Below, piece after piece: positions 1-10,439 of a DNA stretch of 64,000 nt. The notes below the pieces were generated by a model, which saw only the letters and a list, made by a program, of their open reading frames with translations, was not told the origin of the DNA and ran no database searches. This stretch comes from Wolfiporia cocos (taxonomy: Eukaryota; Basidiomycota; Agaricomycetes; Polyporales; Phaeolaceae), in NCBI GenBank assembly GCA_029448655.1, contig JACCLO010000001.1, positions 1,984,001 through 2,048,000 of the forward strand, written 5' to 3'. Within the stretch, counting starts at the first letter, position 1. The number at the start of each line of letters is the position of its first letter. The translations under genes and the position numbers were made by a program.

Positions 1-625
1 CTCGATGAACATGCTCTGGAACACACAGATCGAGGACACCTGCATCGTCTTCCGCTCGTGGCACGTCTCGTCCAAGACCGTCTTCGCGCTCTCCTTCTTC
101 GCCATCGTCGCGCTGGGCGTGCTGTACGAGTGGCTGCGCGTTGCGCAGCGCGACGTTGACCGGCTCATCGCGCGGCGGCTCATTGCGGAGGGCAAAGGCA
201 AGGCGCGGGTCAGGAGCGGGCGCAACACGCCCAGCGAGAGCGACTCTGAGGGCGCGGCGCTGTTGAGCGGTGCGCAGGCGCTGAAGCCGAACACGGGGTG
301 AGTCTTCTAGCTCTGCGCGCTGTCGACGATGCTGACTGGGGGAGTACTGCAGAACTCCGCTGCCCATCTTCACCCGTGTGATTCGGGCGCTGCTGTACGC
401 CCTTACTGTATTCCTGTCGTTCTTCCTTATGCTGGTCTTCATGACTTACAACGTGAGTCGCTGTGCCTTTCTGCGCTAGTGTTCTCGCTGACACAGCTTT
501 AGGCATATCTGATTCTCGCTGTTGTTGTGGGCGCGGGCATCGGACACTTCGTCTTTGGATCGCATTTGGACATAAACAGCGTCATGGCGGGTGCAGTGGA
601 CTCAAAGGGCATGGCGTGCCATTGA
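1..625 (+). CDS. Ctr-family copper transporter, 3' part
   Basis: This is a high-affinity copper transporter of the Ctr family, cut by the left edge of the window. Exons are about 2-297, 353-452 and 503-625, separated by two short GT-AG introns. The visible start (SMNMLWNTQ) matches the usual segment just before the first membrane helix, so the Met-rich N-terminus lies upstream. Helix 1 is around VFALSFFAIVALGVLYEWLR. Exon 2 gives helix 2 with the MxxxM copper motif (FLMLVFM). Exon 3 gives helix 3 with the GxxxG packing motif (GAGIGHFVFG). A cytoplasmic loop of about 70 residues joins helices 1 and 2. Such proteins form trimers that import Cu(I) at the plasma or vacuolar membrane; which membrane cannot be told here. 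Confidence 0.88.
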
Positions 626-1093
626 GAACGCGTGGTTGACGGTCGTCGGCGCTCTGGAACTTCGGGATGTCTGTAAGATGTGCATGCGCAGCAGGCACAA
701 CGTTGTTGCTGATCTTGTATGTGTATGTATCATGGAAATGGTTGGATATCTGGGCATTCGCCTGCTCTCATCTCATCGGGGGCGCGCACCGAAATATTTG
801 AGTACCAAGCCGTCTATCGAGCCTCTACAACGCGAGCCTCCTCTACAACGAAGCAGGCAACTGGCTGCCGGCAAAATTGCTTCGTCAAAGCTGTGAACCG
901 CTCACCGAGCTATGGAGGCCCTTAAAACCTGCAGTAGGACATACCAACGCCACACCTCGCGAATGACATTTCTATTCTGAGATCTTGATATTGGGAAGGA
1001 AAATACACAGCACAACAAGGGGAAGGGACACTGACATAGGTATGCGGGAGTTTTTATGCAGAGCAAGAGCAAGAGCAAAGAAGCTCCTGCCGT
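626..1093. other. Convergent 3'-3' intergenic stretch
   Basis: This lies between the end of the copper transporter and the end of the Sm-D3 gene on the opposite strand. It should hold both 3' UTRs. I see no further gene in it. Confidence 0.5.
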
Positions 1094-1714
1094 TCATCGC
1101 CTGATACCCCGTGCAGCAGGCACACCACGACCACGGCGCGCTGTCAATGCGAAGGTCAGCACTGTTAAGGAATATGGAAACACTTGGCTGCGTACCGTTT
1201 GCTGTGTGCAGAGGATATTTCATTAGCGTATGATATAATGACGATTGAAGAATGCAACATACCTCGCATAATGGTTGCCCTTCCACGAGCCGTACCAATA
1301 CCCCGTCCTCTCATCGCATTCGGACCCACACGCTTGAACCTGCCGGTTACTTCGGTATCAGAAAAAACACATCAACTAATCCAGAGAACAACTCACATAG
1401 GCGCGTTCTGCAACATGTCCGGAACAATGAAGAATCTGACCATACTTCCCCTAATGTAGACCTGATCAAGCTGGGATACACGTCCATCCCGACCAGTCAC
1501 AGTGATGTCCTTGAGGGAGATATTGAGGTTGTCCTCCGCTACAAACGATACACATACGCGCATTCAGCGAGTGCAACTATACCTCGTGAATATGCGCCGC
1601 ACCTTCAGCAAGCTTGCCACGGTAGAGCTGGCCTGTCTTCAGCTCGACGGTGATAATGTGTCCGAGCGACTCGTGCAAGAGCTTGACGGGGACTCCGAGA
1701 CCTGCGGTGGTCAT
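1094..1714 (-). CDS. SMD3: Small nuclear ribonucleoprotein Sm-D3
   Basis: This is a core spliceosomal Sm protein, part of the heptameric ring on the U1, U2, U4 and U5 snRNAs. Four exons on the minus strand, 1714-1603, 1538-1397, 1339-1263 and 1140-1094, keep one frame and give 125 residues, normal for the family. The Sm1 motif spans about residues 5-37 ([20 protein letters not shown]). The Sm2 motif is [14 protein letters not shown], followed by [16 protein letters not shown]. The tail is rich in Arg-Gly ([12 protein letters not shown] and [14 protein letters not shown]), the usual target of arginine methylation. The start is the Met of [10 protein letters not shown]; an upstream in-frame Met at 1792 lacks family support and is probably leader. 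Four short exons for a tiny protein is typical of basidiomycetes. Confidence 0.96.
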
Positions 1715-1991
1715 TTTTGCAGCGAATGAAGGAGCGAGACGATGGAGTTGTGGCAGCAAGCTGCTGAACAGGAATGTGGTAGTACCAGGCACGTTCCAGT
1801 CTCAGTTCCCGGCGACTAATACCAAATCTGGGTAACTCTGCTCTGAGCGCCTCAGCTCAGAGACTGGGGTCTGGTGGTCGATTCTCCGCAAGTGCTGGCA
1901 GACTTGATGCTTCCATAACAGTTAGTACTGGGAATGAATCCTACATTCTAGTGGTACACTCCTTATTCGTTCATGCTCAATCTAATTTGCT

Positions 1992-2753
1992 CTATACGCG
2001 CTCTGTCAAATCCTTGAGTGCTTGGATCACCTTCTCCTGCTGCTGCTCCGTGCTCTCGTCCATACCAACCACAATCACGCCACCCTCCCCCTCTGGGTTC
2101 TTCAATATCTCCAGCTGACTGTCCACCATATTCGCCTTCATATAGTGCCCCTGCCGCTTCGCGACCCTCTCGAGCAGGAGCTCCCTCTCGCCCTTAATGT
2201 ATACGAAGTAAGTTGGAAGTGCCGCGGGCGGGACAGGCGGCTCCATATCATGCACAGGCACAGGAAGGTTAGGCCTCAGCTCGCCGCGGAGGATGTCGCG
2301 GTAGTACTTGCGGAGGGCAGAGCATGTCACCAGCGCACCAGCGCGATGCCGCAGCGCAGGCTTGGATGCGGACTCGCCGGACGGCTCGCGCACATGCTCG
2401 GGCTCGAGCTGCGGGTCAGGCCGGCTCTCCTTCTGCTGCTCCGCGACGAGGTGCTCGGCGGTGGTCCGGAGGAGTGCGAGCCAGGGCTCGCGGTCCGCGT
2501 CTGTGAGCGGCTGCCCGGCGGACATCTTCTCGATGTTTGCGGGCGGGTGCAGCTCGTCCCCCTCGATGTATGGCAGGTCCAGGGTCTCGCTGAGGGACTT
2601 GGCAAGTGTTGTCTTGCCTGTGCCTGCGACACCCTGTGGTGTGAACGTGGATTGCACCCGTCGATCAATTAAGAGTAGAACGCGACGTATGACACTCCTC
2701 ACCATGACAATAATCAGAACGGGCTTGTGTGCCTTCAGGTTTTCCTCAGCCAT
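1992..2753 (-). CDS. Gluconokinase
   Basis: This enzyme phosphorylates D-gluconate to 6-phosphogluconate, feeding the pentose phosphate pathway in the cytosol. It has two exons, 2753-2703 and 2633-1992. The 69-base intron is a multiple of three with no stop, so unspliced DNA also reads open. Splicing brings HKPVLIIVM directly to GVAGTGKTTLAKSL, restoring the Walker A P-loop with the family's usual spacing. Other GntK marks are IEGDELHPPANIEKMSAGQPLTDADREPW (substrate loop, read in two parts) and the later ALRKYYRDILR. The spliced product is 230 residues. A Glu/Pro-rich insert (about residues 95-120) is longer than in bacterial enzymes. The C-terminus ends in QALKDLTERV. Confidence 0.93.
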   Translation of the reverse strand: MAEENLKAHKPVLIIVMVRSVIRRVLLLIDRRVQSTFTPQGVAGTGKTTLAKSLSETLDLPYIEGDELHPPANIEKMSAGQPLTDADREPWLALLRTTAEHLVAEQQKESRPDPQLEPEHVREPSGESASKPALRHRAGALVTCSALRKYYRDILRGELRPNLPVPVHDMEPPVPPAALPTYFVYIKGERELLLERVAKRQGHYMKANMVDSQLEILKNPEGEGGVIVVGMDESTEQQQEKVIQALKDLTERV

Positions 2754-3984
2754 GGCGTGTTGCCTCTAACTAAGTCGTTACACGATAAGGTGCCAGTCGG
2801 TAGTAAATAGAGAACAAGAACTTGAGCTAAGTGGCTGGAGGTGCCGGCCCGGACGTTCGTCATTCGTCATCTCGTTCCGCACTCGATCACTGAAATTGAC
2901 ACTGCATGAGCAACAGGTTATATCCACAATTGTCGGACTTGCATCCTTCAGCCTGCTGTGATGTGATAGGGGCTGCAGTCTGCTATGATGTGCTTGCAAC
3001 CTGGTTAGATGTAGAACATCACTTTTTTTCGAAGAATGCAAGCATCGCGCTGTCTGGATTTCTCCCCCGGACCTGGTCTCGACATCACGATAAGACTTGT
3101 TCGTATGACTCTGGAACACAATCCCATGACTGCATGCTCATCATTCCTTGATTTTGTGGAGTGGGCGGCAGACTCTCGCAGTGAGCGGCCATCTCGGCTG
3201 TTCTTACTTTATCCATTCTTTGCAGGCGTATCACAACGTTGACTCAGGTCCAACGCCGATACTCAGCGATGTCGTATCTGCGGCCGGTGCGTCCTAAGAA
3301 GGTTAGAACGCCACCACAGGCCGGCGAAAGCAAACACGGGCCATGCTGTACAGTCCCCAGCCTCACCTTGTTGCTGAAACACACGCCGGCGCCGGGGGAT
3401 CTGCATAGTGTGAGCGATTCGCCAGCACTAGCCAGATCATGTCTATTTGGACTCATGCTGCCAGTATTCCCGTAGGCGCCGCAAGATCACGGCAGACGTA
3501 GCGAAGGACGCGTGCATCAACACAGAGATCGCTCGAGCCGCCTTCTTCCCGCGAGGCTGGCTTCTGCTCGCGTGTGCTGCTACTGCATCCGGCATGGTAG
3601 CGTTGCGAAGCTTCGGCGGCAAGGGAATGCGGAAGGCGTTGTCGAGTGCGACGGTGTACTAGCGTATATGCGGCAGGTGGCAGCCAGTCGCGAGGAGTTC
3701 GGGATGTCAGAGGCAGACAAGAATTCCCTCAATACACCACGCTTGATGGCGCTGCTTCTTGTTGGTAGAGACAGGAGGCAGGCATGAAGAAATTATAAGC
3801 GATAGACTAGTGCGCATACATGATGACGGCTGCGTCTGGGGATATAAAGCGAATACAACGCACGCGTTATTTGACAGAATAGCACACGGTGGTCTGGAAG
3901 GCTACAAGATACACAGCAGTTTCAAGCTATGTCCGTGGGGACTGACAAGGAGGACGCCGAAATTTTCAAGGGGCCACGACACAT
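2754..3984. other. Intergenic stretch with no recognised gene
   Basis: This lies upstream of gluconokinase and downstream of CHZ1 and is long for this window. The longest open frames here are under 125 codons and match no family I know. A 71-codon frame at 3447-3662 (+) encodes a hydrophobic run (AFFPRGWLLLACAATASGMV). An intron-like stretch, GTGAGC to CTTTGCAG, occurs at about 3180-3227. Together they could mark a small unannotated membrane-protein gene, but I could not join exons into a convincing product. Confidence 0.35.
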
Positions 3985-4476
3985 TCAGTCGTCGTTCATC
4001 TCGTCATCCTTGGCCACAAAGGAGTCCTCGCCCTCCTCGTCGTCTGCGGAAGAAGGCTGGAGACCGGCCTTTTGGAGGGCCGCAGCAGAAGTGTAGTCCA
4101 CGCGCACACCACGCGTGCGGCGCGTGCCAATGATGGCAGACGGGTCGATCTCCTCGAGGTCGTCCTGCGTTGATGAAACGCGTCAGAACGCGTCGCGACG
4201 CAGCGGTGAGAAGAAGGGAATGCGGCGGCCACAAACGCGTACCTCGGCCATGTCGTCATCGTCATCCTCCTCCTCCTCTTCCTCCTCTTCGTCATCATCT
4301 TCGTCGTCGTCCATTATCTCTTCTTGTACAAACTTGCCCTTGCCCTTGTCCACGACGGGCGCGTCGGTACGCGCATCCGCAGCGTGAGTGGCGGAGCTGC
4401 TGCGCGCATATAGTTAGGCTCTAGGAGATCAGGGAGACGTGACATACGCGTTGGCAGCGGCTGCGTTAGTAGACAT
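3985..4476 (-). CDS. CHZ1: Histone H2A.Z-specific chaperone CHZ1
   Basis: This is a small acidic nuclear chaperone for H2A.Z-H2B dimers that supports SWR1-dependent histone exchange. Exons 4476-4448, 4399-4243 and 4164-3985 give 121 residues. An Ala-rich N-terminus is followed by KGKGKFVQEEIMDDDEDD, then a long Asp/Glu run (about residues 45-65). The CHZ motif comes next: DLEEIDPSAIIGTRRTRGVR, then VDYTSAAALQKAGL. The tail is acidic and ends in MNDD. The CHZ motif, order and length all fit the family. The acid run comes from GAC/GAG repeats, which produce a misleading serine-rich open frame on the opposite strand. Confidence 0.93.
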
Positions 4477-5023
4477 TGTGAATATGAGATGGCGGCAGTA
4501 GAGTACAGGTCGTGGTTTGTTTGAACGGCGCGAAAAGACGCGACGCGCCACTAAAGGTAATGGGCGGGAGCACGTGGCTGCGGGAGCTGCCGAGGGCGCG
4601 GCGAGGCAAAGTCAAAGTTAAGAGCTGGGTGCGTTGCGCGCGTGTTCGGCGAGGTTTCAAATTTCAGGACAATCGGTCTCCGCGACGCTCTATGTCTCAG
4701 TCCGCTATCCGCTATCCGTCATCGAGCGGCCGTGTCGCCGCTCGTGGCATCAACGTGCATCTTGCAGGGCTCTAGACGCATTCTGCAGGCCCTCCGCGCG
4801 GAACAAAGGCACGCGGGCAGAGGACACCCGGCAGCCACGCAGCTCGAGCTCGAGCTTGGCAGCCGAGCATCAGCGCGCACAAGAGGATTTACGCATTACG
4901 CAGCACGACGGGATTACGTAAGCAACGGGCGGTGGCAATTGTGTTGCAGCCGTTCCCCCGCGCGTTGCAGCAGTCGCAAAGCACACTTGCGGGCGCCCAC
5001 TCTGTTCAGCGCCCACAATTATT
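4477..5023. promoter_or_regulatory. Divergent promoter region, CHZ1 / DUF6593-like gene
   Basis: This 547-base gap separates the start codons of two divergently transcribed genes and must hold both promoters. I see no further gene and no clear TATA box. Confidence 0.5.
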
Positions 5024-7142
5024 ATGGCAAAGAGTGAAATTACCCCATTTCCCCTCAACATTCCTTCCTCCGACCGTCCATCCACCTCCGCCTCCTCGGC
5101 TGTCAGTCCTTCCAGCGTGGCTACCAGACCTTCCTCCTTCTCCCTCCCGGGCCCGGTGCAGCGTCTGCTCGACTTCGGATCCAGTTCCGAGAGGGACATG
5201 GCCTCCCAGTCCCACTCCGCGGCGGAACAGGCTCCCATCCTCACCGTCAAGCTCAGCGGGCCCTCCTTCCTCGACACCGTCATCCGCGACACGTCCTCCA
5301 AGGAGCCAATCTACATCATCGAGACCGTGCGCGATCTCACGACCATCTACCGCCTCGACTCTCGCATACAGGAAGCAGGCAAGGCCGCGACGATCCAATG
5401 GCCGCCGAACGTCGTCGCGGGCAAGGGCAAGGGCCGTTCTGGCAAGAGTGTCCAGATGGGTGGCGGAAGCTGGCGCGACGCGGATGAGCTTCTCAAAGTG
5501 GGCGCGCTCGGGAATTTGGCGTGAGTTGATCCACCACAATGATTGTCGCCCTGCTCATCAAGCCCATCACCCGCTTTCGCCCAGGAGCAGAAAATTCAAT
5601 CTGCCGTACTATCCGCATTCGCTCAAATGGAAGTTCGTGCCTAACAATGCCTATGTGGTGCGTGCCATCTGCAAACGCGCCGCCATTCACGCGCCCCTTC
5701 GAGTGCCCCTAGCTTCCCTCGAGCGCGTCCGCTGACACTCTTGCTGACACCGCGTTTTGCAGTGCACTACCTCCGGAATCAAGGGGCCCATCGCGGTGCT
5801 TGATGCAGCCGTACTCTCGGCGCCGCCACGATTACGAATCTACGAGACCCTCATCATGTCCGAGCACGCGCGCAGCCAACGGAACCACGCCGGCGTGCCG
5901 TTCCTGCTGCTGGACTATCTCGTGGCGACGTCACTGCTACTAACGACTACCACCCAGGAATGGCTAGACCGCGCAGGAGACCAGCGTATTCCCGGTTCCA
6001 GCTCACGCACCGTGCAGAAGTGGCTAGCGGTCATCCACCCGCCCACGCTGGCCCCTGGGGACGAGGGAGACGAGAAGCGCAAGGAGAAACAGCCTGAGCG
6101 GACTGCAGACAGTGAGCCTATCAGTCCAGCTACGCAGTTCAGCGGATCGAGCGGAGGCAGTTCGACCCTTTGGGACACGCACACCACCGCGTCTTCGTCT
6201 AATAGCGGGAGTGGCACCGGGAGCGAGCGTGGATTTGCACCGCTGACGCCCGCGACGACAGTGTCTACGCAGTCGTCATCAGCGTTCTTTGGCCGGCAAG
6301 ATTGTTACGACGACCCGCCGCCTCCGTTGCCTGAACCTTCTCAACTAAGCCGATTCCGAATTGCAAATCCCGAGCCTAGCCCCGACTACTATGCGAGCAC
6401 GTCCACCGATGGTGACTATCCGCATCTTGGATCATATCCGGGCTCGCCGCCGCAGTCGGCGACAACGGTGGCGTCCCTGGTTCCGCGCGCATCCTCCTCC
6501 GATCTCGCCTCCACCCGACGAATCCGACAACTTCCCACGCCTCCCGTCCAGCAGGATGCACAAAGGTATGCTCCGCCGCCGGAAAAGGCGCAGGCTGCAG
6601 AGTTGTCACGGGTCATGACTAGCCCTGCATCATCCTCATACTCTTCATATCCCAACCCGCCGCCTACCGCCGGCTTCTCAGACTCCTTCAGTCACCGCGC
6701 GGCAGCACGAATGAGCGTCCGCTCCCTTCGGTCGATCCCGCCAGCACCTCCACCGCCGCAAAACGCCCTGCCGCTGCCGCTGCCTCCGAAGCTCCAGTCG
6801 GAGTACGACCGCGGCGAGGGCTCGACTCACCATCGCAGTCACAGCATGAACGAGGGTCATTCCAGAGACGCAAGTGCGCTGGCGCACGGGATGGCCGGGC
6901 TCTCAGTCAATTCAGAGGCAAACCCGCCCCTCTCGCCTCCCCCGCCGTTCCCCGCTGAGCATGCTCGCCCGAGCTCATCGGGTACCGTGCACCTGGACGC
7001 GGGGCGCGTGCGCGCGTCGTATGCGCATGCCGATCGCGGGGCCGAGACGGACAGCGTGTACGAGATGCCGCCGCCTGCGTACGATGCGATCGACTTCTCG
7101 CTGCGGGTCAACCCGCCGAGGAGCAGGCGGCACGGACGGTAG
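5024..7142 (+). CDS. DUF6593-like basidiomycete protein with long disordered tail
   Basis: Function unknown. Exons 5024-5520, 5585-5657 and 5763-7142 join in frame to 649 residues. The ordered part is roughly residues 65-280. It has strand-rich stretches (APILTVKLSGPSFLDTVIRD, EPIYIIETVRDLTTIYRLDS), then RKFNLPYYPHSLKWKF, then CTTSGIKGPIAVLDAAVLS. This resembles the basidiomycete DUF6593 fold by layout; I could not run a profile search. From about residue 290 to the end the protein is Ser/Pro/Thr-rich and probably disordered, with several proline runs and PPPAY near the C-terminus, a possible WW-domain ligand. There is no signal peptide. The Met at 5024 is the first in frame; a Met at about 5198 is the alternative start. 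Confidence 0.7.
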
Positions 7143-9174
7143 CCGCGTCGCAGATGATCCGAGTGACGTACGGCGATCTCTTATTTGCCGCTTCCCTTGG
7201 TCAGGGTTCAATGGCCTCGTGGGTCGTCAGTGCCCGCTTCCCGGCCCGCCAGCAGCATACACTGGCCAGCACGCCGCCTACACAGCCGATCTCAAATCCA
7301 TCTCGTCTATCCACTGAAATTCATGATCAAACATCTCTCGCTGCGCGTGCCGCTATCAATACCAGCCTCTCGTGTCGGTCTGCATACCCCGCACATCTTT
7401 GCTTTACCTTCAGCTCTGTGGTTCCGTCTTGCACTGGCGATCATCTTACACTGTATCAATATGCACCGCGCCGCGGGTGAAAAATCCCTCTTCTTCTTCG
7501 GTCCTTGGAAGATCTCTTACCCTCCTTCTCATATTCTACCTCCACACAATTTTGGCTTACGTTCCTTCAACACTGGATTACTACGTCATCGCTACTCTTC
7601 CCTTCATTGCAACCTGTTCCCCTTCATCATTGCAATACAAGCCACTCGTTTCACTTTGGCGGTGCAAGATTGTTTGCCACAATATTCGCGGGTTTGTTGG
7701 ATCTCGTAATCGAGATAATGCGCTCAGTACCATAGCCTTGCTATTGTAGTGATAAATGTAATCAAACGTGCTGCGTTGTGCTGCTACCCGGTGTTGCGCT
7801 GCCCGGTGTTGCGCTACCCGATGTGGAGGGAAACTAGGTCCTGCGTAAAGCGAGTTGCGCCATCTGAGTACGTTATAATATTCTCCACAGGCTCGGATCT
7901 ATTCAGTGGGTGCACAAGTTCAGGAGGCATGCCGTCTATAGAGGTGGGGCGCTGCTCGATGCAGATGCGAGATCGGTGGCAATGAGCGGACATTCGATCT
8001 TGCTGCATTGCAGGTATACACCGAAGACAACGATCGGACAAGCGATCGCGTTTGTACCTGCGTTGCCGCGGATATGAGTGGAAGACAACGATGATATCGG
8101 TCAAGCCGTCGAGTCCCTACATGTACACGCCGGCCGCGACGTCTCATCAAGATTTGAAAGGACGAAGGTAGCAAACAGTTACCAGCTACCGCAAAAAGAC
8201 TGTGTTCCTGTAAATATTATTTGATAATATATCAATAGCAGGCTAGTGTTATGACTCGCAAAAGTCACCATGTCATTCTACTGTGCTGTGGAATACCGAC
8301 AATCCCGTCGTTTCCCGACCGATTAGTTGGAGTTCAGGCGGGGCTCTGTCGCTGTAAGCATCTTCTGACGCGCACGTGCGTAATTGACATCAGCACGCCA
8401 CAGCTCCTATAAGGCAATTGTCCTGCCATATCAAGCAGGTCTTCTTCAGTAGAGCTAGAGGTTACTTCATCCATCAACTCGTCGCCCCTGAACATTTCTC
8501 AGCTGCATAAACTCAAAGTCTGGCCCTAGCATATGAATGCTCGCCTCTGGTTTGCCTCTATCTGAACTCTAACATGCAATTGCAACACCGCTCTCTCATA
8601 TTTTAGTAGAGAACGAGAACAGTATGACTAGTTTTACGTGCGGACAATCGCACTGGAGTTGTACATGTATGCGCCGTTAGACATCCATCGGAACATGCAC
8701 ACCTGTGCACGTGTTCGGCTGGTTCCTCGCTTTGTACTTTGTACACAGGTGCAAGAGCCGGCAAAGATACAATCCATTTCCACCCAAGCCCAGATATCCT
8801 ACTACAATTTACAGCATCGCACCAATCCTACACCCATGCACGCACACACGCGCGCTCACCAACTACCAACAGGACAGTTCGTCGACCCCGAAGGGGAGAA
8901 CCAGCCTACAAGCAGGAGGGAGACTGCAACGAGATACGCACAACAAAGCGAAGGAAGGGAACAAGGTGGTCAAGGAGCAGGAAACAAGGCAAGTGAGGTC
9001 CGGAATCGTGTCAACGCGACAGCAAAAAAATAAGAGACAAGGCGAGACGCAACGAGATGAGGAATATATCGAAAACATATGTACGGTAGCTGCGACTGGT
9101 CCATCCTGTAAATAGCCGAGAAATCCCATGAATGTAGAACGCAAGAAACCCAGATGTAAGCGGCGCGTCGCGTA
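7143..9174. other. Long convergent intergenic stretch
   Basis: About 2 kb lies between two genes pointing at each other. Open frames are short and look random. A CA-rich patch (about 8820-8860) and A-rich stretches suit 3' UTR sequence. No gene is supported; a non-coding transcript cannot be excluded. Confidence 0.4.
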
Positions 9175-10439
9175 TCAGATCACGCCGATCTCCTGGCCCA
9201 GCGGCGCGTCGAGCACGCCGTCCAGGTCCCACTCGCCGAGCTCGAGGTCCAGCGCCGACGGGAACGCCATCGCGTCCAGGGCCGCCTCCGCGGCGAGGTC
9301 TGGCTGGGCAGCGGAACTCAAGCTGCCCAGTATTCTCTGCATCTCCACATGTCTCTCCCAGTCTGCAGCCCCCGCCGCCGGCACGATCACCGTCGGCGGG
9401 GCCCCGGCGGCCAGCGTCGATGCCGCTTGTGTAGTGGGCGCGCCCTCGGCTGCTGGCGCAGGACCAGCAGGCAGTGCCGCGGCCGGGAGAGTGGGAGAAG
9501 GCGCGAGGATCTCGCGGAGGAGGTCCTCCATGACCACTTCGTCCATGGCTGTGGCAGGCGGCTCTTGGCTAACAGGGGCTGTCGCCGGAAAAGCTGAAGG
9601 AGGGAGGCCGAAATCGAACCCGAGCTCAAGTTGGAGGTAATTGGGATCTGACGAGGGGTCTGCTCCACCCGCTGCAGGGGCACCGGTGATAAAAGAGGGA
9701 CACCAGTGTTCGCCACCCGTGCTAGGTGGCGAGTGGAAGCAAAGTCGTCAAGATCAAGGAGATAGGGGGATGCGCTCGAGCTCATGTGGGATGATTCCGA
9801 CGGTGCGGGTGAGTGGGAGAAGATGGACGTCGGTGATGGCGGGACGAGGACGGGGAATGTCGTGGTCGTTGGTGGTGGTGATGAGGGGGATGCAGTGGTG
9901 GAAGGGGCGGGGGCAGGAGCAGGGGCGGGAGAGGGTGCAGAGGTGGAGGCGGAGGAAGTGGAGGAGGTGGAGGCAGAGGGAGCTTGAGGGATGTTCATCG
10001 GGAGACCAGACGCAGCGAGTGCCTTGACAACTGCATCCCACCCCGACTCAAGCGTTTTGATCCTCTCCCGTAGCTCTTCGTTCTCCTTTTCCCTCGTGCG
10101 GTCCTTCTCGCGCTGCTCTTCCACCCTGTGCTCTTCCGCGCGGCGGAGTCCCATAAGGCCCATCCCTGCACGGAGCTGTCTGTTCTCCTCCTCAAGTTCT
10201 GCCACTCGGCGCTCAAGGTATGAAAATTGCGCCTTGCGCCTGTCTCGCGAGTTCTGTGCAGCGATACGGTTGCGGTGTGCCCGCGCTTCTCTGCGCTCTT
10301 CGGGGGTGGCGTCAGAGCGGACTCGTTTGCGCGGTACTTCCGATGGCCCCGGGGACTGAGAGGTGGATGGTGCTGGTGACTGGGATGACTCAGCGGGCGG
10401 GGAGGGAAGGGCGTTGTCGGAATCTGCTGCTCGCTTCAT
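9175..10439 (-). CDS. HAC1: HAC1/XBP1-type bZIP transcription factor (unfolded protein response)
   Basis: This is the likely master regulator of the unfolded protein response. Coding runs 10439-9722 and then 9674-9175, joined by loss of 47 bases (9675-9721), giving 405 residues. The N-terminus is Ser/Pro-rich. The basic region reads RREARAHRNRIAAQNSRDRR, carrying the N-x2-AA-x2-SR pattern of Hac1/XBP1 proteins. A leucine zipper (YLERRVAELEEENRQLRAGM) follows. After a Ser/Thr/Pro-rich linker the spliced frame gives an acidic C-terminus (NYLQLELGFDFGLPPSAF, MDEVVMEDLLREIL, LDLELGEWDLDGVLD) that looks like an activation domain. Without the splice, translation reads another frame and stops at 9387 (350 residues, basic tail). 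The frame stays open upstream to 10811, but family similarity begins at the Met of MKRAADSDN. Confidence 0.88.
9675..9721 (-). promoter_or_regulatory. Putative Ire1-type unconventional intron of HAC1 (47 nt)
   Basis: On the minus strand the segment begins after CTAG and ends with CCCCTG. Both boundaries are G|CA inside 7-base loops. The left hairpin, 9710-9732, has an 8-bp perfect stem (TCGCCACC with GGTGGCGA) and loop TAGCACG. The right hairpin, 9666-9682, has loop CTGCAGC on a CCC/GGG core. A third stem pairs 9701-9708 with 9681-9688. Removal changes frame by exactly the shift needed to enter the C-terminal frame. The right loop fits the CNG|CNGN Ire1 consensus fully; the left keeps only the G before the cut and the following CA. 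Confidence 0.7.

Noticed and set aside
2022..2672. 216-codon plus-strand frame
   Set aside because: It is antisense to gluconokinase, which has clear catalytic motifs.
4115..4387. Serine-run frame on the plus strand
   Set aside because: It is the complement of the CHZ1 acidic Asp/Glu tract.
9669..9703. A 32-base GT-AG intron (GTGTCC to CTGCAG, 9672-9703) that would also restore the HAC1 frame
   Set aside because: It is far shorter than any other intron here, has no branch-point sequence, and ignores the paired hairpins. It remains the main alternative to the Ire1 model.
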